From contig NC_065886.2 in NCBI RefSeq assembly GCF_932274485.2, positions 20,225,501-20,289,500 on the forward strand: 64,000 nucleotides of DNA, written 5' to 3'. The stretch comes from Patella vulgata. Its lineage: Eukaryota > Mollusca > Gastropoda > Patellidae. The position numbers and the translations under genes are program-made. Every line of letters starts with the position of its first letter. Position 1 is the stretch's first letter. Shown piece by piece: positions 47,166-58,844 of this stretch. The notes below the pieces were generated by a model. The model ran no database searches, had not been told where the DNA came from, and saw only the letters and a list, made by a program, of their open reading frames with translations.

Positions 47166-48842
47166 TCATTCAGATATCAATACAATCATAACATTTCGCA
47201 GGTAATACTATCGATAAAATATGGTAGTAGCCTACATTAACTGCCAATAAATTACCCCTGTAAGCCTTTAAATACAATACACGTAGAATAAAATAGACAG
47301 TAATTGTTCGATTATAGACCGCTATGCATAATATTATGTACGTGGCTGTGCGAAAACAGTGGTAGGTCGCTAGTTGAAATTTCCATTATGATTCAATTTG
47401 ATACTCAAATAACACGGTCTTTAATTGGAATGCGATATTATTTTGTTTTCGGATAAAGTATTCATTCATAGCATTTACGATTGTATAGGCACAACTACAC
47501 TTTTCACTTATTATTCTATTATCAGTTTGTTATTTTGTAAAAGTTGTTATCACTGACCAAATCCTGTATTAATGACCACCAGATGACCAACTGAACCACG
47601 TGTTACGGTCAACTGAAGATAAGAGATTATAAATATAATTAGATCAACTCACTTAAAGATTGATAAGCGGTAGTTGAATACTTTCTGCAGCGTTTCCGGT
47701 ACAAACTGCTAAACTGTTCTTAGAAATCTAAAAATTGTACCGAATTTTATGTCTTTAAGAAATTAAAGCGACACTCCCGAATTTGACATGAACTAGAAAT
47801 ATGCGCCTATTTCTGTACAAAGGTATTCGATTTCCGTGTGTGTGTTTTTTTTAAAAATATCATCTGTATCTAAGGGCTCAGATTTCAGTGTAAAAGTGTG
47901 AAATTCTTCATAGAGTTTCCCTTTTGTCGGATTTAGGGTGCTGGGAAGATTTAATATTTAAATATTTTCCAATATTTTATTGTAGCGGTTTCAGTCCGCT
48001 GTTTATCTGTATATACGTTGGATCAGGTTATAAATACCGGACCTCGAATGATAAACACCTGTCTTGGTTCAACTAAAGGTGATAATAATTAACAACAATT
48101 AATTAAACAATTACAGTAACGCCAGGGTTTAGATATTTGGCAAGTACAGGATTCCTGGCATCTATGGTGGGCTTGTCGGGACATGACAAAACATAAAATA
48201 AATGTGGTGGCATCTCTATTTTTAAATTTTAGAATCTTAGTTTGTAGCAATGTGATTGTGAAAAGTTTAGTGAACAGTTTGTGAACTATGGCGGAAGTTT
48301 CATTCCATACCAGCAACTTGATCTTTCACGGAAACTAATGGCACACTGCAGTTTGTTAGCGAATATGCGATAATTATTCAGTCAGTCGGCTAACGGCTAT
48401 TTCACAACCGGATCATAAACATGTAAAACCCCGATATAATCTTCCTGCTGGGTAAGTATAACGCCTGGTTAATGGAGACAAGTGGAATAATTCATCAGAG
48501 CATTTGCATTGTGCACATAAACCATATTCTTTGATAAATACTTGCGTGTGCAGGATATTTATAGTAACATTCATTGCAAAAAATAAGATTGATCTGGTGT
48601 ATATTTATCCGGAATATTGTTTTCCCTTGGTACGTCTATCAATTAAAAAAGTTTTATATATTGTACAGCTTCACGTGTTAACTTCCGGCTCAACATTTAA
48701 GGCATTCTATTGTAACCGTAACAAATCACTTTTTGTCAAAAGTGCACCGGACCTAATTAACATCGCAGTTTGTATAATACCAAGCTATTACGCTTGTCCG
48801 AATCTAATTAAAAGTTTATTACAGTTTCGTTTCGTTTATTTT
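47166..48842. other. interval without a supported gene
   Basis: AT-rich; nothing recognised. Confidence 0.4.
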
Positions 48843-49555
48843 ATTTTTATACGCCCACATTTTCATGTGGACGTGTATTGTCGTCGCCCCTGTCCGTCCA
48901 CAATTGTTTGTGAACAGTCTACAGGCCACAATTTTTATCCGATTTCAATGAAACTTGAAATGTAAGTTTATAACCCAAAGATCTCGGTTCCTTCCGATAT
49001 TCGCGCATATCAGAACGTAACTTCCTAAATTATGGCCCCTGATTGTACGAAAAATCGCATTTTTAGCTTTTGGACCCTATAGAGGTCACAATTTTTATCC
49101 GATTTAAAAAATAGTATAATTATATCACCGTTACACCCTAAGGACGACTGAGTTCGAATTTCGTGAAAATCGGCCCAAAACTGACAGACAAAATGGCCGC
49201 CCCTCGTTCTCAAATTGCGTAAAAATATGGTATATCCAGGTTGTGGACCCTTATAGAGGTCACAATTTTTATCCGATTTTGTTGAAACTTGAAATGTAAG
49301 TTTATAACCCAAAGATCTCGTTTCCTTTCAATATTCGGGCATATCGAATTGTAATTTCCTGAATTATGGCCCTTGATTGTAGGAAAAATCACTCTCGTTT
49401 TAGCTTGTTTTCTATCCATCTCTTGTTTTCTATCCATCTCTCGAAAATGTGTGCCCGTCTTCATTAGCCCAGTTTAGGAGCAAAACTGTAGGACGTTAAA
49501 CCCCATTTCATTTCATTTCTCGAAAATGTGGGCGTATCCTGCCTGGCAGCCGCTG
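48843..49555 (+). repeat. family B element, both ends present
   Basis: Head TTTTTATACGCCCACATTTT, hairpin partner CATGTGGACGTGTAT, CGTCGCCCCTGTCCGTCC and CCACAATTGTTTGTG. The units contain CACAATTTTTATCCGATTTC, TGAAACTTGAAATGTAAGTT, AAAGATCTCG and TTATGGCCCCTGATTGTACG. The 3' end is AAAATGTGGGCGTATCCTGC with the hairpin CTGCC-T-GGCAG at 49539-49549. An S1 SINE 3' end has inserted at 49452-49517. Confidence 0.9.
49452..49517 (+). repeat. SINE S1, 66-bp 3' end with 13-bp TSD
   Basis: TGCCCGTCTTCATTAGCCC, AGGACGTTAAACCCCATTTC, tail. It is flanked by the exact repeat TCTCGAAAATGTG at 49439-49451 and 49518-49530. A short 5'-truncated insertion with a full target duplication shows retrotransposition from the 3' end. 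Confidence 0.92.
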
Positions 49556-51028
49556 GTCTCAGTGAAATGCAGCATAAATAATAAAACGAATCGATACTGG
49601 TCTGTATCATTCAGACCAAGAAGCTTTAATGATCTGGAAGCGGCATTACGTCTCATTTTGTTGAAGTCATCAACGCCATATTAGTTAACCCATAACAGCG
49701 TCTCTCTGATTATTTTGACAATATGCCGGGCTGTTCCGGGAAGATGGACTATATGGAGGGGGGGGGGGGAATTAGAAATATAATATTTCTTCTGAAAAAA
49801 TTTATTTTGCCTTCTAGTCAACAAAATAGGGTGCCCGAAACCCCATTACTTTTTTGCTAATCTGCATTGTACGACAATTTTCGGGCTTTAAATTGACTAA
49901 TGGATAAAAAACTTAAAATCAGTGAATAAAAACTGCTTGGCGCTACTCTAGGAGTAGTCACTCTGCGTTATGGTTGCATCATTTATTTTCTTTGTCAGTT
50001 TTTCGGGACGTAAATGTCTGTGAATGCAACTGATTGAGCTCAGATGCGCATTGGGTTGAATTTATTTTGCAAAACCATATAATTAAGGCTGTATTCACAG
50101 ACAGAATTAACACCCCCCAACATATCCTTCAACGGCGCGCTTTGCGAATTCTGGCGACCGGCCTTTCCTGTCGTGGCCCTGAAGACTCTAATCGGGAATT
50201 CTATTGGCCATTTCATTCTGCCCCCACCCCTCACTCTCTCTCCCGAAATACCAACGCTAGATAATCTACCTGCTTGGATTCAGTCGGATTAAAAACCGGC
50301 CCATCAATTTGGTTTACGAAAAATAAGATGGCGACTGTCTTGTTATAAAGGGTACCGCATAGATTGGTAGAATTGAACCATTTTTGGACTGATAATCTTA
50401 TTAAAGATTCAACTTTCACATTATAATAATTTGTAGAGGAGTCATGTAGTGCAAGAATCGAACTCAGTTTTTAATTGAAATAAATGTAATGTGATATTCT
50501 TCTTAAATAAGCGGATTGCTTTAATTTTCCATGGGTGAACATCTCATAAATTCTCCATTATCTCTAATAATTAATGAAGCTGGGGCCTCCGACGGACATT
50601 AATCAGACCAAACTTAGTGCACATTAGGGCGGGGAGAGAGGCGGCACATGCGCTAGAATGGGTTTACGTATATCTGAGCCATGGCATACCCATATATTGA
50701 CACTTGGTTGAGAGATTATGACTTAAAAGTCCCGAAGATGTGAACATGAACATAGTTAGCAACAATAAGAACTAAGCTACCTATGAGTAAAGAAAAACAA
50801 GCATTTTGAATATCATTGAAATATTAACCCGACTTTGGAATCAAATCTGTAAGTCATTAATGGAAATCAGTGGAAGCTTGCATGGGTCCCTTGGCTTAAA
50901 ATGCCAACATTAAAAACGATCATATTCTAGTCATTGTCCGTTGCAGACACAAATGTAATTTGAATGTCAATCTGGTTGATAGATAGATTTATTTGGCACA
51001 ACATAATAAATAAAATTATAAATTATCA
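49556..51028. other. interval without a supported gene
   Basis: G-run at 49757-49769. A GC-richer patch with CCATTTCATTCTG at 50130-50240 is unexplained. Dispersed repeat at 50870-51010 (partner of 19855-20015). Confidence 0.4.
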
Positions 51029-51673
51029 TTTTTATACGCCCACATTTTCATGTGGACGTATATTGTCGTCGCCCCTGTCCGTCCGTCCACAATTTGTTTG
51101 TGGACACTCTACAGGTCACAATTTTTATACGCCCACATTTTCATGTGGACGTATATTGTCGTCGCCCCTGTCCGTCCGGACGTCCGTCCGTCCGTCGGTC
51201 CGGCGTCCACAATTGCTTGTGGACGCTCTAGAGGCCAAAGTCAATATCCGATTGATTTTAAATTTATACACAGTGTTTGGGGTAATGAGACGAAGATTCC
51301 TATTGATTTTCAACGAATTCCGATAATTATTGCCAAAGTTATGGCCTTGATCACTTTGAAAAATCTTGTGACGACACTCTAGAGGCTAAGATCTTCAGAC
51401 GAACAAGTATATTGATTTTTAATGAATATGTATGACTTGAACAGCTAAATCCATGATATTAAAATTTTGGTATACTAAACGTTAGCATGGGGCAGAACTT
51501 TATAAAAACCAAACAAATTCTAATGGTTTTATGATAATTACTTCATGAGTTGTTACTCTTAATCAGATTTTAGTGTATAATAAATGTTTCATTACCGAAA
51601 AAAGTAAAAATATGCGACAACACTTGTTGACTACCCGGACGATTTAGCTGCTGTGGGCGTATGTTTCGTTGCC
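51029..51673 (+). repeat. family A element inserted in a family B head
   Basis: A family B-type head (to GACACTCTACAGGTCACAAT) is followed at TTTTTATACGCCC by a complete second head and then family A units (GTCAATATCCGATTGATTTT, GACGAAGATTCCTATTG) and the family A tail. The tail is cut at TTTCGTTGCCT, in the first half of its terminal hairpin, and joins a truncated family M MITE. Confidence 0.85.
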
Positions 51674-51994
51674 TATTGCAGGTCTTTCTTTATGCCTGAA
51701 ATGTTATATAAACTATTAGTTAGACATTTATTAACACAAGACCATAATCAACTCTCGATGGCATCGGATACTCGAGATTTAAACTAGATTAGAACGGTTC
51801 GCCATTTAAAAAAATAATTTAAAAATGGGAAAGCAATGCACACATCTTGTCAAAACTACAAACAGTGATAACTTGGCTCAGATTAAAGTAATTTAAATGA
51901 AATTTTCAATGTTTTCATTTTACATTATCTATTTTTGAGGTATTGTAGCAAGAATGGTCAGCTCTTTATCTAAATCTTACATAATGTATCTTTA
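51674..51994 (+). mobile_element. MITE family M, left end lost
   Basis: Begins inside the family at ATTGCAGGTCTTTCTTTATG and continues with GACATTTATTAACA, TTTACATTATCTATTTTTGA and the right terminus CTTACATAATGTATCTTTA. Confidence 0.85.
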
Positions 51995-52010
51995 ACTCCA
52001 CTCAACCTAT

Positions 52011-52417
52011 TAAACATACATTATGCAAGAGCTAAATCTGCCTATATGATTGCAGGTCTTTATTTAGGCCTGAAATGTTTTCTAAATTATTAATTAGACA
52101 TTAATTAACTGATCCAGGCCATAATCAACTCTCGATGGTATTGGATTTCTCCGATATTAAATAGATTAGAACGTTTCAGCCATATTTTAATTTAATTTAA
52201 AAATGGAGGAGCGAGACTTAGCTTCGAACAACCGGTACGGTGGTTGCAATTATTGCATTATACGTGTTGTCAAACCGCCAAAGGCTAATATCTTCGCTCA
52301 CAATTATAGAGTAATTGGAATGAAAATTTCAAATTATTCATTTTACATTATCCATTTTCAAACTATTATAGCAAGAATGGCTAGCTTTTTATCCAAATCT
52401 TACATAATGTATGTTTA
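52011..52417 (+). mobile_element. MITE family M, 407 bp, perfect 15-bp ends
   Basis: TAAACATACATTATG at the left and CATAATGTATGTTTA at the right are exact inverse repeats, flanked by T/A. It lies 16 bp from the preceding copy, so two copies sit head to tail. The 71-codon open frame in it is not a gene. Confidence 0.92.
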
Positions 52418-53678
52418 ATTTTAATATTTTGAGTTAACCAAAATGGCGTCACTGGCTTCATTCGTCATAATGGTAAAATGAAGTGATGCCGTCTTCGGAT
52501 CATTAAAGCTGGATGGGTTGTCAACATTTGACTCATTTGAGATTAATAGGTCATCATCTAGATTATCCGGTCTTTTACATGATCATGAACAAAGTCTACC
52601 CATAAAACACGATGTCGACACCCATGAAATTTTTTTAAGAATTGCCATTTCAGAAAATCTTAATTTTGCTATGGAAAAATTTCTATCTTCATGGACCATA
52701 TCTATGTTTTTTTTTTATGTTTTTTTAATTAATCCTAATACGTCGTCACAATTCATGTTTGTTTATAAATAATAATGCATGAATAATGGGATTTATTTTG
52801 GGAAGGGTCGCAACTCTTACTTGACAAGACTAAATCGATATAGGCATGTGATTTTAATTTAGAATGACATAAAACGTTAGCAGGGGGACGTGAAATATAC
52901 CATTTATATAATGAAATATAATGAAATGGGGTTTAACGTCCTACTGTTCTGCTCCGATTTATATAGTGAAAGGCAAGAACTTACTCAAATAACCAGAAAC
53001 TAATTCCAAAATTACCTGAACGATTTCGTCAAAATAGAGCAATATATGAATTCGCCTCATCGGTAAATACTCGTAAAGTGTGGAAGGTCATCATCTGGAA
53101 CTCTTGTGGCAGTAATATGCTTTATTGACTGTGTTTGCTCAACTAATGTCTATGTGTGGTTGTCGGAATTATGCAAGTTTATTGAAAGATTTTGTTTGAC
53201 AAAAAGAAAATCCAAAATAAACAGCTCAAGTTGTATTAAATCACGAATTGCAGTTTAAAAAATTAACCCGTAACCAGGCTAAAACGATAAATTAAATTTA
53301 CTCACCGTGACCTCAGGAATAAAGGAGAAAATAGCTGGCGGGGACTCGAGGATATGGCGAGGCATGTCAAAAGTAGCTTTTAATTTATTGACATTTCCCC
53401 TTCGCAGCTCTTTTTAATGGTTTTGTGCAGTTTTTAAAATTAAATATGAATAGATCTAATTGATTTAAAATTGTATAATCAAAAACACCATTGCTTTAAT
53501 TATAGTATACAGAAACAGACCAGGTTGTGTCGGCAGTTAGCTACTGGTCTAGTTGACATCAAAGCATACAGTTTGAATGGTCTTTTGTGTGTGCGAATTG
53601 CGATGAGTATGTATAGGGAACTCGCAACACTTGAAAAAAACCAAACAAAAACAACAAAAAAAAAAAAACCCACCCCAA
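52418..53678. other. interval with a tiny SINE insertion
   Basis: Apart from the S1 end at 52917-52956 and an A-run near 53650-53668, nothing was recognised. Confidence 0.4.
52917..52956 (-). repeat. SINE S1, 40-bp 3' end with 15-bp TSD
   Basis: The reverse 3' end (GAAATGGGGTTTAACGTCCT, ACTGTTCTGCTCCG) is flanked by ATTTATATAATGAAA (52902-52916) and ATTTATATAGTGAAA (52957-52971), one mismatch. Confidence 0.85.
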
Positions 53679-53802
53679 ATTCGATGGCCTAAAACATTCA
53701 CTGGGTCATGCTGGTTAATTTGATACCACATATTATGTGGAGGTGGAGCTCGGCAATGAAGCGTGATTCGCCCGGGGCCCAGACCCAATTCGCCGGGGAC
53801 CC
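53679..53802 (+). repeat. first unit of a tandem duplication, empty site of a MITE
   Basis: A 124-bp unit starting AAATTCGATGGCCTAAAACA and containing TCACTGGGTCATGCTGG and GATACCACAT. The second unit starts at 53803, is interrupted by the 53820-54332 element and resumes at 54337. Confidence 0.85.
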
Positions 53803-53819
53803 AAATTCAATGGCCTTAA

Positions 53820-54332
53820 AGGGAATATCCCGATTTGAACAGAGTCTCAAAAATAAAAGTCTGAGTACGTATGAAATTTAAGGGTCAAAATATAGAGGAA
53901 TGGTGTATTTACCCCGTCTCAAAACTTCAGCTCAAAATATTGAGTCGTTTGGACTGAACGTCAAAATTGCTTATCCGGACACGTAACCCTTTTAAGATTT
54001 TGGGTCAATTTTTTCGTTGGGTGACTTGATAATCGATTCCGGTTTTTTTAAAGGTCTATACAGTGAATGACTCATGTGCTGTACTTGATAACGAAAGGTA
54101 AATTTCACCTACACGTTATTTTTATATAAAAAAAGGCTGTTTTTATCCAGACACCGCATAATACAGCTTGGGACATCGGTCTCCATTTCCAGATTAAGAC
54201 TGACGGGTTTAAGTTGTTTGAAAATATATCACATATTGAGTTAGTTGCTCTACCCTAAGTTAGAGGATGTTAAGGAATTTTAACACAAAATTAAGCAGTT
54301 TTATTCTCCAAAATATTATCGGGATCGGCCCT
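53820..54332. mobile_element. 513-bp TTAA-flanked MITE, piggyBac-like
   Basis: Ends AGGGAATATCCCGAT and (inverse) AGGGCCGATCCCGAT match at 12 of 15 positions. TTAA lies at both edges (53816-53819, 54333-54336). The neighbouring duplicate unit at 53679 shows the uninterrupted sequence, which confirms the insertion. No coding capacity. TTAA target use is characteristic of the piggyBac superfamily. Confidence 0.85.
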
Positions 54333-54336
54333 TTAA

Positions 54337-54413
54337 ACATTCACTGGGTCATGCTGGTTAATTTGATACCACATGTGAGGGTGGAGCGCGGCGACGAAGT
54401 GTGATGGGCACAT
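54337..54413 (+). repeat. second duplication unit, after the MITE
   Basis: ACATTCACTGGGTCATGCTG and TTTGATACCACATGTG match the first unit; the final part has diverged. Confidence 0.8.
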
Positions 54414-57157
54414 ATACATATACACACACATTTGTATAGATACAGATTTTAAGCTATAATGCCTTTATAAAGATTTTAGGTAAAATTATTGCGGGGGGAG
54501 ACAGTAGACTAAGATTTCAAGGGTTGACCCAATAGATTATTATAGAAATAGTTTAGGTATAAAGTAAGTTGATACTATAGTAAATATACAAGTTTTGTTG
54601 TAATAGGTTAACCAGGTCAGATTTATTCATAGATACAATTACTGTAATGTCATCACGTTTTCTTTAAGATTATAAAAGCCTTAATGTTGACGGTCCACTT
54701 GTTTCTACTGTAAAACATGGCTAACAGATCAATCTGGATATGGTTCGATTGTTCCAGGATCATTGGAGTTTTCTTGAAATGACTAGACCCGTTTTATTTG
54801 GATCAACAAAAAAGTAATTGTTGATTTCATTTGTATGCTCCTTTGTGTAATGGGTGACAGTCTGTTTTCTACCTTCGACTGGTCAAATCTAAATGTTAAG
54901 GCCTCGTTATTGTTTCCGATGATTGTTGGTTAGGGTAAGGGTTAGTGCAAGTCCTGTTTACATCCCGTGACGACATCTGCAGCTGGCCGTAATATTTTAG
55001 AATTACTAAACACGCCGACTTCAGCTTAATCTTTCGACACATAATCGGAAATGAAGCTTGTTCAACTAACCAAAATAGCATGTCGAATCAACCCAACTCA
55101 ACACTTTGTTCTGATATAATAAAGTCTCTCTTAGATCCAAGTGTCGTGGTTTTGACCCATGTCCGTATGTGATAAGAAGTGGGGTCGCCTGTTCTGTCCC
55201 TCGTGCAGTTTATGTGCCCCCCCCCCCCACTTCCTTTTCTAAAGACCCATGCGACTTTATGATATGTCCACTGTTCTGATTAGCCGTACAGATACAGTGA
55301 TATTTGGCTAGCCCAGCGGTACGATAACAGAGTCTATAAATAGCCATCGCACGTGAATTTCACTACGCATCTATCAAGTATACCGTTAGGAGCGGCATCT
55401 TTTGGTTTAGTACAAATAATATCTTTGAAACACTCGGGTTAAGCAAGGGTATGATACTAGCAGTAGTTTCATTTTACTTTTTACAAGGTTCTTAAAACAA
55501 TTGTTGAGTTGCCTAACGTGCGTGTTTCTAAATTCAATTTCCTGTTCCAGCTTTCTGTTATGTTTCGTAAAAAAAGTAGTCTTGATTATTCCGGCCTGTC
55601 AATCAGACGGAAAATGGTCGGTAGACTGGTTAAGCGAGACTAATTTCAAAACAAGAGCACGTAACCTATTTTTTACTCAAAAGTGTCCGGATGTTATGGC
55701 CGACACTCGTAACCATTTTTCAGACTATTATTTATGGATGGTTAAATGGTCATAGCTTATAGATAGCACCCTATCTATGGCCACATGTATAGTGTTTCTA
55801 TGTGTATTTCTAGAACAGACAGATTGGAAGCCATATCTTTGTCGGTTTCTTGGAAAATTAGCTTTGAAAATCAGCCCACATCGCAAAATAGTTAAAATCC
55901 CTGTATTTCAAATGATAACCATGCATCATAGCCTTTCATGAAACAATCTGATTGTTCATGAAATATTTTAAAATTTGAAGGTAATGTTGCTTGTTCACGT
56001 GTGTATTGTTCATTGTCTTTATGTAACAAATGCTAAATGAGTGGTATTTAACAAATCAACTATTTATTTTTAGTATAAAATTTGACGCCGGTTTTACTTG
56101 TGATGGGTGGTTCCTATGAACATGTCAAGCAAAGTTTGTCTAGTTGTTTACATGCCACGAACAAACCGAGGTCCCCGGTACAATTTGGAGGTTGGGATTC
56201 GAAAAAGAGTAAACGGAAGCATCGTTGTCAGGGCCAAATTTTCACGTAACCATAAAAGTTTGTCTTATAGTGATTGTAAAGTCGAAGCCCAAGCAACCCA
56301 TTCGATTCTATTCCCTCTATATTGGTCAATCAACTGCAGCAGTAACCCTATATGAAATGTTCTTGATGAATCATAAAGTTAAATAAAACTATATCACCTA
56401 AATTGTAACCATTCCTTTGTAAGATATTTTTATCTAAGAAAAATATATACTAATGAATTGTCTTCCTCGAGAACCTGTTGCACTTCCGAGAAAAATCTCC
56501 GCCTAGTCACCGAGTCATGGTAAGATTATATGTTACTCCGCCCATTTTCCTCTTTCTGTTACATGGTACACATTTTTCTAGTTACGAAGAGATGTCATCC
56601 ACCATTTTGTAATCCAAAAATGTTGTAAAACATTTCTGTGTTAATTTGATCAAAATGAGTCAGCCATAATGTGTTGGCCAAATTTCTTGACCTGTGACTC
56701 ATGTTCAAAATTTGCCCACTGGAACCATAAATATACAGGGTCGTAACTAGCTCAGAGCAACCAGAGGGGCGAGAAGTGTTCTCGGGGTGCTGTAAAATTG
56801 ACGGACAATGTATATCAATTTTTTCACAGGGAGGGGGGGGGGCGACATCAACCGATTATCTGTAACCGTCATCATTATGATCCTAATCTCATTATGTACT
56901 AGCATATTTACTCGACATTGTTTAACAATTTATGTTTGCTGGGGAGGCACACCAACCCGGTAAGATGGTGTGATATCAGCATGTGATATCCAACTTCTAA
57001 ATTACAGTGAAGACGTACAACTCATTAGTCTAAAATGTTACTTAGTTCGCCTTAATGCGTTTTACTGGACATGTGCAATATTAAAGTTGAAGTTGGAATT
57101 TTAACAATCAATCTTCTCAAAAGAAGGGTGCAATTCAACCACCAAACAGTAAAGAAC
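54414..57157. other. interval with a decayed S2 SINE and no supported gene
   Basis: Inverse partner of the CCCTAA-word repeat at 54895-54990, S2 remnant at 55110-55260, C-run at 55216-55229, G-run near 56831. Open frames of 84 codons (55501-55755) and 82 codons (56107-56355) show no recognised domain. Confidence 0.45.
55110..55260 (+). repeat. SINE S2, degraded
   Basis: GTCGTGGTTTTGACCCATGT, AGAAGTGGGGTCGCCTGTTC and CTTTTCTAAAGACCCATGCG follow the S2 order. Confidence 0.55.
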
Positions 57158-57169
57158 TGGACTATTTAC
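57158..57169 (+). repeat. 12-bp direct repeat, left flank of the array
   Basis: TGGACTATTTAC, identical to 61613-61624 on the other side. It does not occur at this place in the 222-bp unit, so it is best read as a target-site duplication. Confidence 0.75.
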
Positions 57170-58844
57170 AATCTTTAAGAGGCATTTAGTAACTGGGTAG
57201 AGCAATACACAAAAAACACATACTTATGGAAAAACAGCTACTTATTTATTTGGGCGACGTTTCGAAGAGTATTCTCTCAACGTTATCAAGCTAATACAGT
57301 AATACAAGAATAATGAGATCATATTTTCCCTCTAACCTGTTGACTGTATTGATAGAGGTTACTGCCACATCTCCATATTGATGGCGATAATAATCTTTAA
57401 GAGGCATTTAGTAACTGGGTAGAGCAATACACAAAAAACACATACTTATGGAAAAACAGCTACTTATTTATTTGGGCGACGTTTCGAAGAGTATTCTCTC
57501 AACGTTATCAAGCTAATACAGTAATACAAGAATAATGAGATCATATTTTCCCTCTAACCTGTTGACTGTATTGATAGAGGTTACTGCCACATCTCCATAT
57601 TGATGGCGATAATAATCTTTAAGAGGCATTTAGTAACTGGGTAGAGCAATACACAAAAAACACATACTTATGGAAAAACAGCTACTTATTTATTTGGGCG
57701 ACGTTTCGAAGAGTATTCTCTCAACGTTATCAAGCTAATACAGTAATACAAGAATAATGAGATCATATTTTCCCTCTAACCTGTTGACTGTATTGATAGA
57801 GGTTACTGCCACATCTCCATATTGATGGCGATAATAATCTTTAAGAGGCATTTAGTAACTGGGTAGAGCAATACACAAAAAACACATACTTATGGAAAAA
57901 CAGCTACTTATTTATTTGGGCGACGTTTCGAAGAGTATTCTCTCAACGTTATCAAGCTAATACAGTAATACAAGAATAATGAGATCATATTTTCCCTCTA
58001 ACCTGTTGACTGTATTGATAGAGGTTACTGCCACATCTCCATATTGATGGCGATAATAATCTTTAAGAGGCATTTAGTAACTGGGTAGAGCAATACACAA
58101 AAAACACATACTGATGGAAAAACAGCTACTTATTTATTTGGGCGACGTTTCGAAGAGTATTCTCTCAACGTTATCAAGCTAATACAGTAATACAAGAATA
58201 ATGAGATCATATTTTCCCTCTAACCTGTTGACTGTATTGATAGAGGTTACTGCCACATCTCCATATTGATGGCGATAATAATCTTTAAGAGGCATTTAGT
58301 AACTGGGTAGAGCAATACACAAAAAACACATACTTATGGAAAAACAGCTACTTATTTATTTGGGCGACGTTTCGAAGAGTATTCTCTCAACGTTATCAAG
58401 CTAATACAGTAATACAAGAATAATGAGATCATATTTTCCCTCTAACCTGTTGACTGTATTGATAGAGGTTACTGCCACATCTCCATATTGATGGCGATAA
58501 TAATCTTTAAGAGGCATTTAGTAACTGGGTAGAGCAATACACAAAAAACACATACTTATGGAAAAACAGCTACTTATTTATTTGGGCGACGTTTCGAAGA
58601 GTATTCTCTCAACGTTATCAAGCTAATACAGTAATACAAGAATAATGAGATCATATTTTCCCTCTAACCTGTTGACTGTATTGATAGAGGTTACTGCCAC
58701 ATCTCCATATTGATGGCGATAATAATCTTTAAGAGGCATTTAGTAACTGGGTAGAGCAATACACAAAAAACACATACTTATGGAAAAACAGCTACTTATT
58801 TATCAAGCTAATACAGTAATACAAGAATAATGAGATCATATTTT
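57170..58844 (+). repeat. 222-bp tandem array, forward half
   Basis: Seven full units with CTTTAAGAGGC starting at 57173, 57395, 57617, 57839, 58061, 58283 and 58505, exactly 222 bp apart, then an eighth rearranged unit from 58727. The units look identical except T to G at 58113. Each reads AGGCATTTAGTAACTGGGTA, ACACATACTTATGG, GGGCGACGTTTCGAAGAG, CAACGTTATCAAGCTAATAC, CCCTCTAACCTGTTGACTG and CATCTCCATATTGATGGCG. The eighth lacks 37 bp (TTTGGGCGACG to AACGTTA) and ends at GAGATCATATTTT. No coding potential. Confidence 0.97.
57256..57290 (-). ncRNA. hammerhead-like motif, first forward unit (minus strand)
   Basis: On the minus strand it reads CTTGATAAC, a hairpin with a GAGAG-AATA-CTCTT stem-loop, then GAAACGTC. 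This follows the hammerhead order of CUGAUGA, stem II, GAAA. The CUGAUGA box is UUGAUAA here, so two core positions deviate, and stems I and III could not be assigned with confidence. The same segment recurs every 222 bp in all full units. Descent from a Penelope-type hammerhead is inferred; activity is doubtful. Confidence 0.4.

Noticed and set aside
48504-48965. 153-codon open frame
   Set aside because: The last third is the family B head, the rest has no domain, and the composition fits AT-rich chance.
53679-54413. Direct repeats of about 75 bp as long terminal repeats of a retroelement
   Set aside because: The repeats are two units of a tandem duplication, and the interval contains a TTAA-flanked MITE with its own inverted ends.
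58103-58116. CTGATGG in one unit as a true hammerhead CUGAUGA box
   Set aside because: It is a single-base variant in one of about eighteen units and is not followed by a stem II and GAAAC in the right spacing.
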